Shown here in pieces: positions 17,930 to 27,968 of a stretch of 64,000 nucleotides of DNA. Within the stretch, counting starts at the first letter, position 1. Each line of letters begins with the position of its first letter. Where the stretch lies: positions 4,340,001 through 4,404,000 of the forward strand of contig NZ_JAFFHZ010000001.1 of assembly GCF_017052585.1 (NCBI RefSeq), read 5' to 3'. This DNA is from Paenibacillus apiarius. Its GTDB lineage: Bacteria > Bacillota > Bacilli > Paenibacillales > Paenibacillaceae. The translations under genes were made by a program, and so were the position numbers. Under the pieces are notes generated by a model. That model had not been told where the DNA came from and searched no databases. It worked only from the letters and a program-made list of their open reading frames with translations.

Positions 17930-17960
17930 GAAAAATCCTGCTCATTAGCAGGATTTTTTG
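17930..17960 (+). terminator. Terminator or attenuator upstream of mraZ
   Basis: AAAAATCCTGC (17931-17941) and GCAGGATTTTT (17948-17958) form a perfect stem with a 6-base loop and trailing Ts. It lies between the -10 element at 17840 and mraZ. A ribosome-site-like AAAAGGAG at about 17896 precedes no start codon. Confidence 0.7.
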
Positions 17961-17984
17961 TGTTTATGGCGAAGTACAAACGTT

Positions 17985-18028
17985 GTGGAGGAAAGTGGAG
18001 CCCAGTGGTGGATTTAGGGGGAGGAGTG
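17985..18028 (+). promoter_or_regulatory. MraZ operator: GTGG boxes at 10-base spacing
   Basis: GTGG occurs at 17985, 17995 and 18005, exactly ten bases apart, and again at 18025 (twenty bases on). MraZ is known to bind short direct repeats spaced about one helical turn upstream of its own gene. The last box overlaps the mraZ ribosome binding site. Confidence 0.75.
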
Positions 18029-18035
18029 GTGGCGG

Positions 18036-18467
18036 ATGTTTATGGGCGAATATCAACATAACATCGATGACAAAGGCCGCATGATCATTCCTGCCAAACT
18101 GCGCGATTCCTTAGGCTCCAACTTTGTGTTGACACGAGGCTTGGATCAATGTTTATTTGTTTATCCCATGGATGAATGGGGCTTGCTTGAGCAGAAGCTG
18201 AAGGCATTGCCTCTGATGAAGGCCGATGCACGCGCCTTCACTCGCTTTTTCTTTTCGGGAGCAACCGAATGTGAATGGGACAAACAAGGCCGCATCAACA
18301 TCCCCAACCATTTGCGCCAATATGCGCACCTTGATAAAGAATGCATGGTAATCGGCGTGCAGAACCGAGTGGAGATTTGGAGTAAAGACGCTTGGGAACA
18401 ATATGTACAGCAGTCGGAATCTACGTTTAATGAAATTGCCGAAACGTTGGTGGACTTTAATTTTTAG
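18036..18467 (+). CDS. mraZ: Transcriptional regulator MraZ
   Basis: This 143-residue protein has the two AbrB-like MraZ folds, each with its signature: [20 protein letters not shown] at the start and [16 protein letters not shown] near residue 85. MraZ assembles into rings and regulates the dcw cluster by binding direct repeats before mraZ, which are visible here. The ATG at 18036 follows GGGGGAGGAG; an ATG two codons later is less typical. It is the first gene of the division and cell-wall cluster. Confidence 0.96.
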   Translation: MFMGEYQHNIDDKGRMIIPAKLRDSLGSNFVLTRGLDQCLFVYPMDEWGLLEQKLKALPLMKADARAFTRFFFSGATECEWDKQGRINIPNHLRQYAHLDKECMVIGVQNRVEIWSKDAWEQYVQQSESTFNEIAETLVDFNF

Positions 18468-18490
18468 ACGTTCACCATCATGGTGGCGTC
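18467..18490 (+). other. Hairpin between mraZ and rsmH without T tract
   Basis: GACG and CGTC enclose CACCAT/ATGGTG, forming a compact hairpin right after the mraZ stop codon. No T run follows, so it is more likely an RNA stability or processing element than a terminator. Confidence 0.5.
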
Positions 18491-18537
18491 AATTATTGCA
18501 GCATAGATGGAAACCGATATACTAGGAGGAATTTACG

Positions 18538-19491
18538 TTGTTTCATCATATTACCGTGCTAAAAGAGGAGTCAGTCGAAGGTCTGCGTATTCGTCCTGAC
18601 GGAATATATGTCGACTGTACTTTGGGTGGTGCGGGACATAGCGAACGAATCGCTTCCATGCTGTCTGAGTCAGGACGGCTCATTGCGCTGGATCAAGATG
18701 ATTGGGCGCTTGAGAACGCCAAATCCCGCCTAGCTCCATATATGGATCGGGTGACTTTAATCAGGAAGAACTTTCGTCATTTAGAGGAGGCTTTGCTGGA
18801 AGCTGATGTACCGCAATCGGATGGGATTCCGCTTGTGGATGGCATCTTGTTCGACTTGGGCGTATCATCGCCGCAGCTTGACGAAGGCGAGCGCGGATTC
18901 AGTTATAATCATGATGCGCCGCTTGATATGCGGATGGATCAAAATGCGGAATTGACCGCGCACGAAATCGTTAACGACTGGCCGGAAGCAGACATTGCCC
19001 GCATTTTGTTCGAATACGGAGAAGAGAAATTCGCACGGCGAATTGCCCGGGAAATGGTCGCCGCAAGAGCGAAGCATCCGATCGAGACCACCGGAGAGTT
19101 AGCAGAACTGGTGAAGGCAGGCATACCAGCGGCGGCAAGACGTACAGGAGGCCATCCTGCCAAACGAAGCTTTCAGGCGCTCAGAATAGCGGTGAATGAC
19201 GAACTTGGCGCATTCGAGGATGCGCTGCATCAAGCGGTTCGCTGCTTGAAGCGGGAGGGAAGAGTTGCCGTAATCACTTTTCATTCGCTCGAAGATCGGA
19301 TATGCAAGCGAATTATGAACAGCTATGTGGGCAAATGCCAATGTCCGCCTGATTTGCCGATGTGCGCATGTGGCAAAACCGAAATATTGACGTTGGTAAA
19401 GCGTAAGCCGATTGTCCCTAGTGATGAGGAATTGACACTCAATCCGCGTTCGCGTTCGGCAAAATTGCGCGTTGCAGAAAAAATGATATAA
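18538..19491 (+). CDS. rsmH: 16S rRNA (cytosine(1402)-N(4))-methyltransferase
   Basis: This 317-residue enzyme methylates N4 of C1402 in 16S rRNA using S-adenosylmethionine. Visible motifs are [16 protein letters not shown] (SAM loop, near residue 23), [20 protein letters not shown] near residue 103, and [11 protein letters not shown] near residue 249. Translation begins at a TTG seven bases after TAGGAGGA. It is the second gene of the dcw cluster (formerly mraW/ylxA) and is followed 15 bases later by ftsL. Confidence 0.97.
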   Translation: MFHHITVLKEESVEGLRIRPDGIYVDCTLGGAGHSERIASMLSESGRLIALDQDDWALENAKSRLAPYMDRVTLIRKNFRHLEEALLEADVPQSDGIPLVDGILFDLGVSSPQLDEGERGFSYNHDAPLDMRMDQNAELTAHEIVNDWPEADIARILFEYGEEKFARRIAREMVAARAKHPIETTGELAELVKAGIPAAARRTGGHPAKRSFQALRIAVNDELGAFEDALHQAVRCLKREGRVAVITFHSLEDRICKRIMNSYVGKCQCPPDLPMCACGKTEILTLVKRKPIVPSDEELTLNPRSRSAKLRVAEKMI

Positions 19492-19506
19492 GGGGGAAAG
19501 CAGAAA

Positions 19507-19893
19507 ATGGCATATGTGCGTGGCAATTTGGCAGTACGACCAGAACGACAGCAACAACGGACACCAAAGTACCGCCAGACGAAAAAGACGGTAACTCGCA
19601 AGGCTGCGCTTCCTACACGGGAGAAGCTGCTCTATTTATTCACCGTCCTGCTCTGTGCGGCGGTAGCTTTTTTTATCATCTCGCGCTACGCACATATCTA
19701 CAACGCGAATTTGCAAGTGCAAGAGATGAAGCGGGCGACCGTGGATCTTAACAACGAAGCATCGGTATTGCGTGTAGAAATAGAGAAGTTGTCAGAATGG
19801 AAACGAATCGAGCAATTTGCTAAAGAAAATGGACTCGTCACACCAGAGCAGCCTCTGGAAATAGAAGTATACAAACAAGTAGGGAACGAATAA
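19507..19893 (+). CDS. ftsL: Cell division protein FtsL
   Basis: This 128-residue bitopic protein has a basic cytoplasmic N-terminus (residues 1-37), one transmembrane helix (about 40-60) and an extracytoplasmic coiled coil (about 70-105). FtsL joins DivIC/FtsB and DivIB to form the subcomplex that activates septal peptidoglycan synthesis. Sequence conservation in the family is low, so the assignment leans on topology, size and location between rsmH and pbpB. AAGGGGGAAAG precedes the ATG. Confidence 0.92.
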   Translation: MAYVRGNLAVRPERQQQRTPKYRQTKKTVTRKAALPTREKLLYLFTVLLCAAVAFFIISRYAHIYNANLQVQEMKRATVDLNNEASVLRVEIEKLSEWKRIEQFAKENGLVTPEQPLEIEVYKQVGNE

Positions 19894-19906
19894 ACGAGGG
19901 ATGAAG

Positions 19907-22081
19907 ATGGTCAAACGAATTAAGTTGCGCACGTTGGCGATCGGGGGTTTATTCACCCTCTTTTTTGTTGTCATCGTAGGGCGATTGTTCTGGTATCAAG
20001 TGTGGAATCACGAGTTCTGGATGAACGAGGCCAAGGCATCGTGGTCGGTCAAACGCGATCTGGCGCCGACCCGCGGCACAGTCTATGATCAGAAGGGTGA
20101 AGTGTTGGTGATGGATGCGCCCGCTTATACGGTGGCGGTCGGTCCTAAAGTCATTCAAGAGCTGAGGACCAAGAGCGAGCTGATAGAGGAAAGCATTGAC
20201 GTTGAGCGGCTAATAGTGGATGAGCTGCATAAAGTGCTGAAAAAGCCGGAAAACGAGTTGTATGATTTGGTGCGCAGCAAAAGAGACAACGGTGAATATT
20301 ATATCAATCGCGAGGTTCGCAGCGAAGGTTGGAAGGTTGAAGAAGAGACGGCGGAGCAGCTCCGTCAATTTGTGAGCGATCTGAAAAAGGAGACCGGATA
20401 CAAGGACGTCGGTCTTTATTTAATGCCGGAGGTAAAGCGGTTCTATGCCAAAAACAACTTGGCATCGCACGTGCTCGGTTATACGGATAAGCAAGGCGAG
20501 CCTGTCGGCGGCATCGAGGAAATGTTTGACGAGCAATTAAAAGGGACGTCAGGCGTCATTCAATATGAAAAAGACCGGATCGGCAACAAGCTGCCGACTG
20601 CTTCGGAAGTATATAAGCCCGCGAAGGATGGGCAGAACATCTATCTGACCATCGATCGCACGATTCAGCAATATATCGAAGATGAAATGCGGGAGGTATA
20701 TAACAGATACAGCCCGAACAGCATGACCGTCATCGCAGCCGATCCGAAGACGGGCGACATATTAGGTATGGCGAATATGCCGGATTTCAATCCGAATAAG
20801 TATTGGGAAGCGAAAGACATCCGGAACTTCTATAATCCAGCCATTCAAGCGCGTTACGAGCCGGGCTCGACCTTCAAAATCGTTACGTTGGCGGCCGCAG
20901 TGCAGGAAGGCATATTCGACCCGAATGCGTACTTCCAATCCGGGAAAATTCGCGCAGGCGGACGAACGATTCATGACGTTCGCACTGACTGGGGGACGAT
21001 TACCTATTTGGAAGGGTTGAAACGTTCGAGTAATGTCGCTTTCGTCAAGTTGGGCTTTGAGCAGTTGCAAGAAGAAAGACTGAAATCATATATTGAAAAG
21101 TTTGGATTCGGTCAACCGACGGGAATTGAACTGCTATGGGAAAACAGCGGAAAGATTCTATTCGAATACCCTGCCGACGTTGCTGCCGCATCGTACGGCC
21201 ACGGTAAAGTATTGGTGACGCCGATTCAACAGATTATGGCGGTATCCGCCGTCGCGAACGGCGGCAAGCTGTTGAAGCCGCATCTCGTGCGCAAGACGGA
21301 AGATCCGGTTACCGGCAAGGTAACGGAACGTGAGCCCGAGATCGTGAGGCAAGTCATCAAGCCGGACGTTGCGAAACAGGTAAGCGAATATTTGGAGCAG
21401 GTCGTTGCCGATCAGAAGATTGGTACAGGTAAAAATGCCTATATCGACGGCTACCGCGTAGCCGGAAAGACCGGTACCGCCTTGAAGGTTATCAATGGCG
21501 AGTATGACAATGAGCGTGCGGTCGTATCGTTCGTCGGCTTTGCTCCGGTGGAAGATCCGCGCATCGCCATCCTTGTCGTCGTCGATGATCCGAAAGATTA
21601 CTGGGCAGGCGGCGGCTTTGTAGCTCCGTACATGTTCAAAAAGATAGCGAGCCAATCGCTACGTTATATGGGAGTGCCGACATCCTATGAGATGAAGGAC
21701 AATGACGGCAAGAAAGGTCCTGTGCCTGTTATTAAGGCGCCTAATATTCAAGGAATGAAGCCATATGACGCAAAACAAAAATTAGCAGAAAATGGGATTG
21801 TTTTCGAAACGGTCGGAGCCGGAAGCGTCGTGAAGCGGCAATATCCAGCTGCAGGCGAACCGATTGCTGCCGGGCAGCGCGTTTATTTGCTCACGGATGA
21901 GCCGGAGAAGCTTCCGCTGCCAAATCTGAAAGGCAAGTCTTTGCGTGACGTCATGGAAATCACGTCTCTGTTGCATTGGAAGGTGCGGGTTGACGGAGAA
22001 GGCTACGTAACGGAACAGAAGACATTGACGGAGAATGGCCAGCGCATCGTTGAAATTAAATTGGCGCCGAAAAGAACGTAG
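19907..22081 (+). CDS. pbpB: Division-specific penicillin-binding protein 2B (class B transpeptidase with PASTA domains)
   Basis: This 724-residue protein has an N-terminal membrane anchor (about residues 7-27), a PBP dimerisation domain, and a transpeptidase domain with the serine motif EPGSTFKIV (Ser near 319), a second motif SSN, and the third motif GKTGTA near 520. The C-terminus carries two PASTA domains (about 605-720). It cross-links septal peptidoglycan. GAGGG is six bases before the ATG at 19907, which was preferred to the ATG at 19901. The ftsL stop codon is 13 bases upstream. Confidence 0.95.
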   Translation: MVKRIKLRTLAIGGLFTLFFVVIVGRLFWYQVWNHEFWMNEAKASWSVKRDLAPTRGTVYDQKGEVLVMDAPAYTVAVGPKVIQELRTKSELIEESIDVERLIVDELHKVLKKPENELYDLVRSKRDNGEYYINREVRSEGWKVEEETAEQLRQFVSDLKKETGYKDVGLYLMPEVKRFYAKNNLASHVLGYTDKQGEPVGGIEEMFDEQLKGTSGVIQYEKDRIGNKLPTASEVYKPAKDGQNIYLTIDRTIQQYIEDEMREVYNRYSPNSMTVIAADPKTGDILGMANMPDFNPNKYWEAKDIRNFYNPAIQARYEPGSTFKIVTLAAAVQEGIFDPNAYFQSGKIRAGGRTIHDVRTDWGTITYLEGLKRSSNVAFVKLGFEQLQEERLKSYIEKFGFGQPTGIELLWENSGKILFEYPADVAAASYGHGKVLVTPIQQIMAVSAVANGGKLLKPHLVRKTEDPVTGKVTEREPEIVRQVIKPDVAKQVSEYLEQVVADQKIGTGKNAYIDGYRVAGKTGTALKVINGEYDNERAVVSFVGFAPVEDPRIAILVVVDDPKDYWAGGGFVAPYMFKKIASQSLRYMGVPTSYEMKDNDGKKGPVPVIKAPNIQGMKPYDAKQKLAENGIVFETVGAGSVVKRQYPAAGEPIAAGQRVYLLTDEPEKLPLPNLKGKSLRDVMEITSLLHWKVRVDGEGYVTEQKTLTENGQRIVEIKLAPKRT

Positions 22082-22150
22082 CTTGTTCTAACCCCTGGTT
22101 GTCCCGAATAGGTTGGTTATGAACCAATGTCGGACAAAGGAGGGGAAACC

Positions 22151-24079
22151 GTGAAAGTATCAGGCGTAACGGTCCGCAAGCGGCTGATTATCGGAATTGG
22201 ATTGGTTTCACTTGGCTTTGTCGCTCTCATCGTGCGTCTGGCCTATGTTCAGCTCTGGGAAGGCGGAGAGCTGTCAGCGCAGGCGGAGGAGCTGTGGAGA
22301 AGAAATATTCCCGTCACCTCGAAGCGCGGTGAAATATGGGATCGCAATGGTGAGCGATTGGCTTATAATATCAGCTCCCCTACGATTATGGCGGTTCCGG
22401 CGCAGGTTAAAGATGCGAAGAGCACGGCAGCTCAGTTGGCGTACGTGTTAGGCATGAAATCGGAAGATGTGGAGCGATTCATTACGAAACGGCAATCTTC
22501 GGTATATATCAAGCCGGGAGGCCGCAAAATATCGCTCGAAACGGCACAAAAAGTGCGTGAGCTTAACTTGCCGGGCATCGTTGTTGCAGAGGATAATAAA
22601 AGGTACTATCCGTTTGGCGATTTCGCGTCTCACATACTGGGTTTTACGGGCGGCTACAATCAAGGCTTGACAGGCGTTGAGCAGAGATACGACTCCGCTT
22701 TGAACGGCATTGCGGGGAACGTGTCGTTCTTGGCGGATGCGGCAGGAAGACAGATGCCGAATTCATCGGAAAAATACGTTCAACCGCAAGATGGATTAAA
22801 TTTGCAATTGACGATTGACAAGCAGATACAGACAATAATGGAGCGGGAACTTGATCAGGCGATGCTTGATTTGAAGCCGAAGCAGATCGTATCGATTGCG
22901 ATGGACCCGAACTCGGGCGAGATATTGGCGATGGCGAGCCGTCCAAATTACGATCCGGGAAAATACCAGGAGTATCCCGCTGAAGTGTATAACCGCAATT
23001 TGCCGATTTGGATGACGTATGAACCTGGATCGACCTTTAAAATAATTACGCTCGCAGCCGCTCTTCAAGAAGGCAAGGTGAATTTGTACAATGAGCATTT
23101 CTTCGATCCCGGCCGCATTGAAGTGGGCGGAGCCAAGCTCCGCTGCTGGAAGAAGGGCGGGCACGGCAGCCAGACCTTTCTCGAAGTGGTGGAAAACTCC
23201 TGCAACCCCGGGTTTGTTACGCTGGGCCAACGTTTGGGCAAAGAGACGCTGTTCGACTACATACGCAAATTCGGGTTCGGGCAGAAGACGGGGATTGATT
23301 TGAGCGGGGAAGCAAGCGGGATTCTGTTCAAATTAAATCGCGTCGGACCGGTGGAACTGGCTACGACAGCCTTCGGACAAGGTGTATCTGTTACGCCGAT
23401 CCAGCAAATTGCCGCTGTATCGGCTGCAATAAACGGGGGAAAATTATACCGCCCCCACATCGCCAAATCCTTTCAACACCCGGAAACGGGGATGGTTGTC
23501 GATGAAGTGAAGCCGGAGCTCGTGCGTCAAGTCGTGTCGCCGGATACGTCAGCCAAGGTTCGGGACGCGCTGGAGCATGTCGTGGCGCAAGGCACGGGCA
23601 GGAACGCCTTCATCGATGGCTATCGAGTGGGCGGGAAGACCGGTACTGCGCAGAAGGTCGTGAATGGCAGATATTCGCCAAACGAGCATATCGTATCGTT
23701 CATTGGATTTGCGCCGGCGGATGATCCGAAGCTCGTCATTTATACGGCGGTCGATGATCCGCAAGGCATTCAATTCGGAGGACTTGTGGCAGCGCCAATC
23801 GTCAAACGTATTATGGAGGATGCGCTCCATTATATGGGAGTACAGACGCGTGAAAAGCAGGTGTCGCGCAAATATAGATACGATGAAACGCCGATAGTGG
23901 CGGTGCCGAATCTGGTAGGCAAGACATTATCCGATATTTACGAAGATATGAATATGAATTTTCAATTAGCGAAATCCGGCACGGGCTCGACGGTCATTCA
24001 TCAAGCGCCGAAGCCGGGAACCCGGGTAGAGCGCGGATCGACGATTCGCATTTACATGGGACAAGAGACGGAGGAATAA
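22151..24079 (+). CDS. spoVD: Stage V sporulation protein D (SpoVD, class B PBP)
   Basis: This 642-residue protein has a membrane anchor, dimerisation domain, transpeptidase motifs EPGSTFKII (Ser near 294), ENSCNPGF and GGKTGTAQK near 495, and a single C-terminal PASTA domain. SpoVD makes the spore cortex peptidoglycan and works with the SEDS protein SpoVE encoded downstream. A GTG at 22151 follows AAAGGAGGGG. The cysteines near the active site (RCWKK, NSCNP) are the kind reduced by the thioredoxin-like StoA in Bacillus. The tandem PBP pair pbpB-spoVD is typical of spore formers. Confidence 0.93.
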   Translation: MKVSGVTVRKRLIIGIGLVSLGFVALIVRLAYVQLWEGGELSAQAEELWRRNIPVTSKRGEIWDRNGERLAYNISSPTIMAVPAQVKDAKSTAAQLAYVLGMKSEDVERFITKRQSSVYIKPGGRKISLETAQKVRELNLPGIVVAEDNKRYYPFGDFASHILGFTGGYNQGLTGVEQRYDSALNGIAGNVSFLADAAGRQMPNSSEKYVQPQDGLNLQLTIDKQIQTIMERELDQAMLDLKPKQIVSIAMDPNSGEILAMASRPNYDPGKYQEYPAEVYNRNLPIWMTYEPGSTFKIITLAAALQEGKVNLYNEHFFDPGRIEVGGAKLRCWKKGGHGSQTFLEVVENSCNPGFVTLGQRLGKETLFDYIRKFGFGQKTGIDLSGEASGILFKLNRVGPVELATTAFGQGVSVTPIQQIAAVSAAINGGKLYRPHIAKSFQHPETGMVVDEVKPELVRQVVSPDTSAKVRDALEHVVAQGTGRNAFIDGYRVGGKTGTAQKVVNGRYSPNEHIVSFIGFAPADDPKLVIYTAVDDPQGIQFGGLVAAPIVKRIMEDALHYMGVQTREKQVSRKYRYDETPIVAVPNLVGKTLSDIYEDMNMNFQLAKSGTGSTVIHQAPKPGTRVERGSTIRIYMGQETEE

Positions 24080-24081
24080 AC

Positions 24082-25578
24082 ATGCAACAGTTGCGATTGT
24101 CCGAAGCATCTGCACGGATGCTGACTGCGAAATGCAAAGGGGGCGAAGAAACGGTATTCACAGGATTGGCAGTGGATTCCCGTCGCGTGAAGCAGGGCGA
24201 CCTGTTTTTCTGCATATCGGGAACCGTCGATGACGGGCACCGCTATGCGGAGCGTGCGGTGGCAGCGGGCGCGTCCGCCCTCGTCGTCGAACGGGAGCTC
24301 GATCTGCCGGTGCCTCAGCTCATCGTGAAAAATGCGCGTCATGCGCTCGCCGTTCTGTCCGATGCTTTTTATCAGTCGCCTAGCAGGCAGTTGAACTTGA
24401 TAGGTGTTACGGGTACGAACGGGAAGACGACCATCACTTATTTGATTGAAAAAATATTGACGGATGCGAAGCGCAAGACGGGCGTCATCGGCACGATTCA
24501 AATGCGCTACGCGGATCGCGTGCTGCCGATGTCGGGCACGACACCGAATGCGCTCGAACTGCAGCATGCGCTCAGAGACATGGCCAATGAGGGTGTGGAG
24601 GCGGTTGCCATGGAGGTGTCCTCGCACGCGCTCGTGCAAGGACGTGTTCAAGGCTGCCGTTTTCGCACGGCCGTATTCACCAACCTGACGCAGGACCATT
24701 TGGACTATCACCAGACGATGGAGGCGTATCGCGATGCGAAAGGTCTCTTGTTCTCTCGTCTAGGCAACTCGTTCGCAGATAAGGAAGAAGATCGCTCCTA
24801 CGCGGTCTTGAACGCAGACGATGCGGCTTCAGCGCATTTTGCCGAGCTGACCGTAGCCGAGACGATTACGTACGGGTTGTCTGAGCGGGCCGATGTGCGC
24901 GCGGAAGCGATTCGCATAACCGCCAAGGGAACGAGCTTCAAGGTTCATACATTCCGGGGTTCGGCCGATGTACAGCTGCGCATGGTGGGAACATTCAACG
25001 TATACAATGCGCTGGCGGCGATAGCGGTCGGCCTCATCGAAGGTATCGAGCTTGACGCAATCCGTGATAGTCTGCAGGAAGTAGCCGGCGTAGACGGACG
25101 CGTGGAGTCTGTCGAAGCGGGCCAGCCCTTCTCTGTCATCGTAGACTATGCGCATTCGCCGGACGGACTGGAAAATGTGCTGCAATCGGTGAAGGAATTT
25201 GCAGAAGGCCGCATCTTGTGCGTTTTCGGCTGCGGCGGGGATCGGGACCGGACGAAGCGCCCGCTGATGGGGAAAATAGCTGCCAGATATGCCGATTACT
25301 GCTTTGTTACTTCGGATAATCCGCGCACGGAGGATCCTGTCCTCATTTTGGGTGACATTGAGGCAGGATTGAAAGAAATGAGCGTGGACCCAAGCCGTTA
25401 TGAATGTATCGTGGATCGGCGCATGGCCATCGCTAAAGCTATTGAAATGGCAAGCCCGCACGATGTAGTATTGATTGCGGGGAAAGGCCACGAGACGTAT
25501 CAAATCATCGGAAAAGAAACGTTTGACTTTGATGATCGCTTGGTGGCAAAAGAAGCGATAAGGGGAAAATTTCAGTGA
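24082..25578 (+). CDS. murE: UDP-N-acetylmuramoyl-tripeptide synthetase, meso-DAP adding
   Basis: This 498-residue Mur ligase has the ATP loop GVTGTNGKTTITYL near residue 110 and the residue set DNPRTEDP near 411. The DNPR motif specifies meso-diaminopimelate rather than lysine, so the peptidoglycan is of DAP type, in agreement with dapL at 52319. It adds the third stem residue to UDP-MurNAc-L-Ala-D-Glu. It starts two bases after the spoVD stop codon and overlaps murF by four bases (GTGA). Confidence 0.97.
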   Translation: MQQLRLSEASARMLTAKCKGGEETVFTGLAVDSRRVKQGDLFFCISGTVDDGHRYAERAVAAGASALVVERELDLPVPQLIVKNARHALAVLSDAFYQSPSRQLNLIGVTGTNGKTTITYLIEKILTDAKRKTGVIGTIQMRYADRVLPMSGTTPNALELQHALRDMANEGVEAVAMEVSSHALVQGRVQGCRFRTAVFTNLTQDHLDYHQTMEAYRDAKGLLFSRLGNSFADKEEDRSYAVLNADDAASAHFAELTVAETITYGLSERADVRAEAIRITAKGTSFKVHTFRGSADVQLRMVGTFNVYNALAAIAVGLIEGIELDAIRDSLQEVAGVDGRVESVEAGQPFSVIVDYAHSPDGLENVLQSVKEFAEGRILCVFGCGGDRDRTKRPLMGKIAARYADYCFVTSDNPRTEDPVLILGDIEAGLKEMSVDPSRYECIVDRRMAIAKAIEMASPHDVVLIAGKGHETYQIIGKETFDFDDRLVAKEAIRGKFQ

Positions 25579-26975
25579 TAGAAACGACATTGCAGGAAGT
25601 GGCATCCCTGTGCGGCGGAACCTTGGCGGTACCTGCTTGCGGGGGATATATCATCAAAGGGGTTAGCACCAATTCACGCAGCATCGCGCAAGGCGCCTTG
25701 TTCGTGCCGCTCCGGGGCGAACGGTTCGACGGCCACCTTTACGCGGATCAAGCGCTCAAGGGCGGAGCCGCGGCTACGCTGTGGCAAGCCGATCAACCGA
25801 ACCCGCCTAAGGCTGCCGTTATCGTAGAAGATACGTATACTGCGTTGCAGCGGCTCGCATCCGGTTATCTAGTGAAGCTGGACGCGAAGGTGGTCGCTGT
25901 GACAGGCAGCAATGGCAAGACGACAACGAAAGATTTAATCGCATCCGTCTTATCGGAACGATATAAAGTGCATAAAACCGATGGCAACTTCAACAACCAT
26001 ATCGGACTTCCTTTAACTGTTCTGTCCATGCCGCATGATACAGACATTGCCGTGCTAGAAATGGGCATGAGCGGCCGCGGTGAGATCGAGCTGCTCTCGA
26101 ATATTGCCCAGCCTGATGCGGCCGTCATTACGAATATTGGCGAAGCGCATCTGCTGCAGCTCGGTTCGCGTGAAGAAATCGCGCGTGCAAAGCTGGAAGT
26201 ATTAAGCGGACTGAGAGAGGACGGCTTGCTCGTCTGTCATGGCGACGAGCCGCTAATCGACCTCGTCCTGTCCGAGCCGGAGACGAAGCATCCCGAACGG
26301 ATGCGGCTTCAGCGCTTCGGCATGGACAGCCGCTGCGACATACAGCCGGAACAGGTGACGATGCTTCATGACAGCTCGCTGTTTGCCGTCGCCGCTCCGG
26401 ATGGACATGACATGACGTCATTCAAGCTTCCGCTCTTGGGACGGCATAATGTCATCAATGCGTTGGCCGCCATTGCGATCGGCCGCCATTTTGGACTGGA
26501 TGAAGCGCAGATTGCGCATGGCTTGGCACGGGCGCAAGTTAGCGGAATGCGCTTTGAGCGTACCGTAACGGCGGACGGCTGGACCCTATTGAACGACGCT
26601 TATAACGCAAGTCCCACAGCCACGCTGGCTGCGCTGTCCGTGCTGGCTGAACTCAAGGGAGGCAAGCGGATTGCCATTCTGGGCGATATGCTGGAACTTG
26701 GGCCGGAGGAAGCGCGGCTTCACTACGAGGTAGGTGCTTCAATTGCGCCAGGGAGCATCGATCTATTGCTCACATACGGGGCGCTTGGAGAGGAAATCGC
26801 CAAGGGCGCCCTGCAACATTTCCCTGCGGGGGCCGTTTATTCATTTGACGAGAAAGAAGCGCTGAAGGCATGTCTCGTGAAGCATGCAGCCGCGGGCGAT
26901 ATCGTTCTCGTCAAAGCCTCGCGAGGAATGAAACTAGAAGAAGTTGTTAATGAATGGATAAATGTCGAGCATTAG
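25575..26975 (+). CDS. murF: UDP-N-acetylmuramoyl-tripeptide-D-alanyl-D-alanine ligase
   Basis: This 466-residue Mur ligase has the ATP loop TGSNGKTTTKDL near residue 110, MGMSGRGEIELL near residue 163, and NDAYNASPTAT near 335. MurF completes the pentapeptide by adding D-Ala-D-Ala. Translation starts at a GTG overlapping the murE stop. In B. subtilis murF lies outside the dcw cluster, so its place here between murE and mraY marks a layout difference. Confidence 0.96.
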   Translation: MIETTLQEVASLCGGTLAVPACGGYIIKGVSTNSRSIAQGALFVPLRGERFDGHLYADQALKGGAAATLWQADQPNPPKAAVIVEDTYTALQRLASGYLVKLDAKVVAVTGSNGKTTTKDLIASVLSERYKVHKTDGNFNNHIGLPLTVLSMPHDTDIAVLEMGMSGRGEIELLSNIAQPDAAVITNIGEAHLLQLGSREEIARAKLEVLSGLREDGLLVCHGDEPLIDLVLSEPETKHPERMRLQRFGMDSRCDIQPEQVTMLHDSSLFAVAAPDGHDMTSFKLPLLGRHNVINALAAIAIGRHFGLDEAQIAHGLARAQVSGMRFERTVTADGWTLLNDAYNASPTATLAALSVLAELKGGKRIAILGDMLELGPEEARLHYEVGASIAPGSIDLLLTYGALGEEIAKGALQHFPAGAVYSFDEKEALKACLVKHAAAGDIVLVKASRGMKLEEVVNEWINVEH

Positions 26976-27002
26976 TCGGTGTGGTAACGGGAGGTGTAAG
27001 GG

Positions 27003-27965
27003 TTGGACTTCAAATTGATGTTAATGACAATCGGTGTATCTTTTCTCCTAGCCGTCATATTGGGCCCGTTAACGATTCCGCTTCTGCGCAGGCTGAAGTT
27101 TGGTCAACAGGTGCGTGACGACGGTCCGAAAGCCCATTTGAAAAAAGCGGGAACACCGACGATGGGCGGAACGATAATATTACTGGCGTTTACGCTCGCA
27201 TTTTTAAAATTTTCGGTCATGGATACCGACTTCTATGTGCTGCTTATCGCCACGTTAGGCTTTGGGCTGATCGGATTCCTTGACGACTATATAAAAATCG
27301 TCTTTCGCCGTTCTCTAGGTTTAACGGCGCGGCAGAAGCTAATCGGTCAGTTGTTTTGCGCCGTACTTATTTGTATTTTGTTATGGCAATCAGGCCACAG
27401 CACGGTTATTTCCATTCCGGGGACCGCGCTCGGACTTGATTTCGGCTGGTTCTATTATCCGTTCATTGTGTTAATGATGCTCGCCGTCAGCAATGCGGTG
27501 AATTTCACGGACGGGCTGGACGGATTGTTGTCCGGAACGAGCGCCATCGCTTTCTCCGCGTTCGCGCTGATTGCGATGCAAGCGTCGGAAATATCCGCTG
27601 CGGTCAGCGCGGCTGCAATGGTAGGGGCGGTGCTCGGATTTCTCGTCTTCAATGCGCATCCGGCCAAAGTGTTCATGGGGGACACCGGTTCGCTGGGGAT
27701 CGGGGGAGCTATCGCAGCCATTGCCATCTTGACAAAGACGGAATTGCTCATCATCGTCATCGGCGGCATATTCGTCATCGAGATGCTGTCCGTGATCATT
27801 CAGGTCGTGTCGTTCAAGACGCGCGGCAAACGTGTATTTAAAATGAGTCCGATTCATCATCATTTCGAGTTGTGCGGCTGGTCTGAATGGCGCGTTGTCA
27901 TCACATTCTGGCTTGCCGGCATCGTGCTGGCCGGACTCGGATTATGGATCAACAAGGGGTTGTAA
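27003..27965 (+). CDS. mraY: Phospho-N-acetylmuramoyl-pentapeptide transferase
   Basis: This 320-residue polytopic membrane enzyme joins phospho-MurNAc-pentapeptide to undecaprenyl phosphate to make lipid I. Motifs: [18 protein letters not shown] near residue 40, FLDDYIK near 96, NFTDGLDGL near 166 and PIHHHFE near 283, with about ten transmembrane helices. Translation starts at a TTG at 27003 behind GGGAGGTG. It is followed directly by murD, three bases after its stop. Confidence 0.97.
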   Translation: MDFKLMLMTIGVSFLLAVILGPLTIPLLRRLKFGQQVRDDGPKAHLKKAGTPTMGGTIILLAFTLAFLKFSVMDTDFYVLLIATLGFGLIGFLDDYIKIVFRRSLGLTARQKLIGQLFCAVLICILLWQSGHSTVISIPGTALGLDFGWFYYPFIVLMMLAVSNAVNFTDGLDGLLSGTSAIAFSAFALIAMQASEISAAVSAAAMVGAVLGFLVFNAHPAKVFMGDTGSLGIGGAIAAIAILTKTELLIIVIGGIFVIEMLSVIIQVVSFKTRGKRVFKMSPIHHHFELCGWSEWRVVITFWLAGIVLAGLGLWINKGL

Positions 27966-27968
27966 CGG

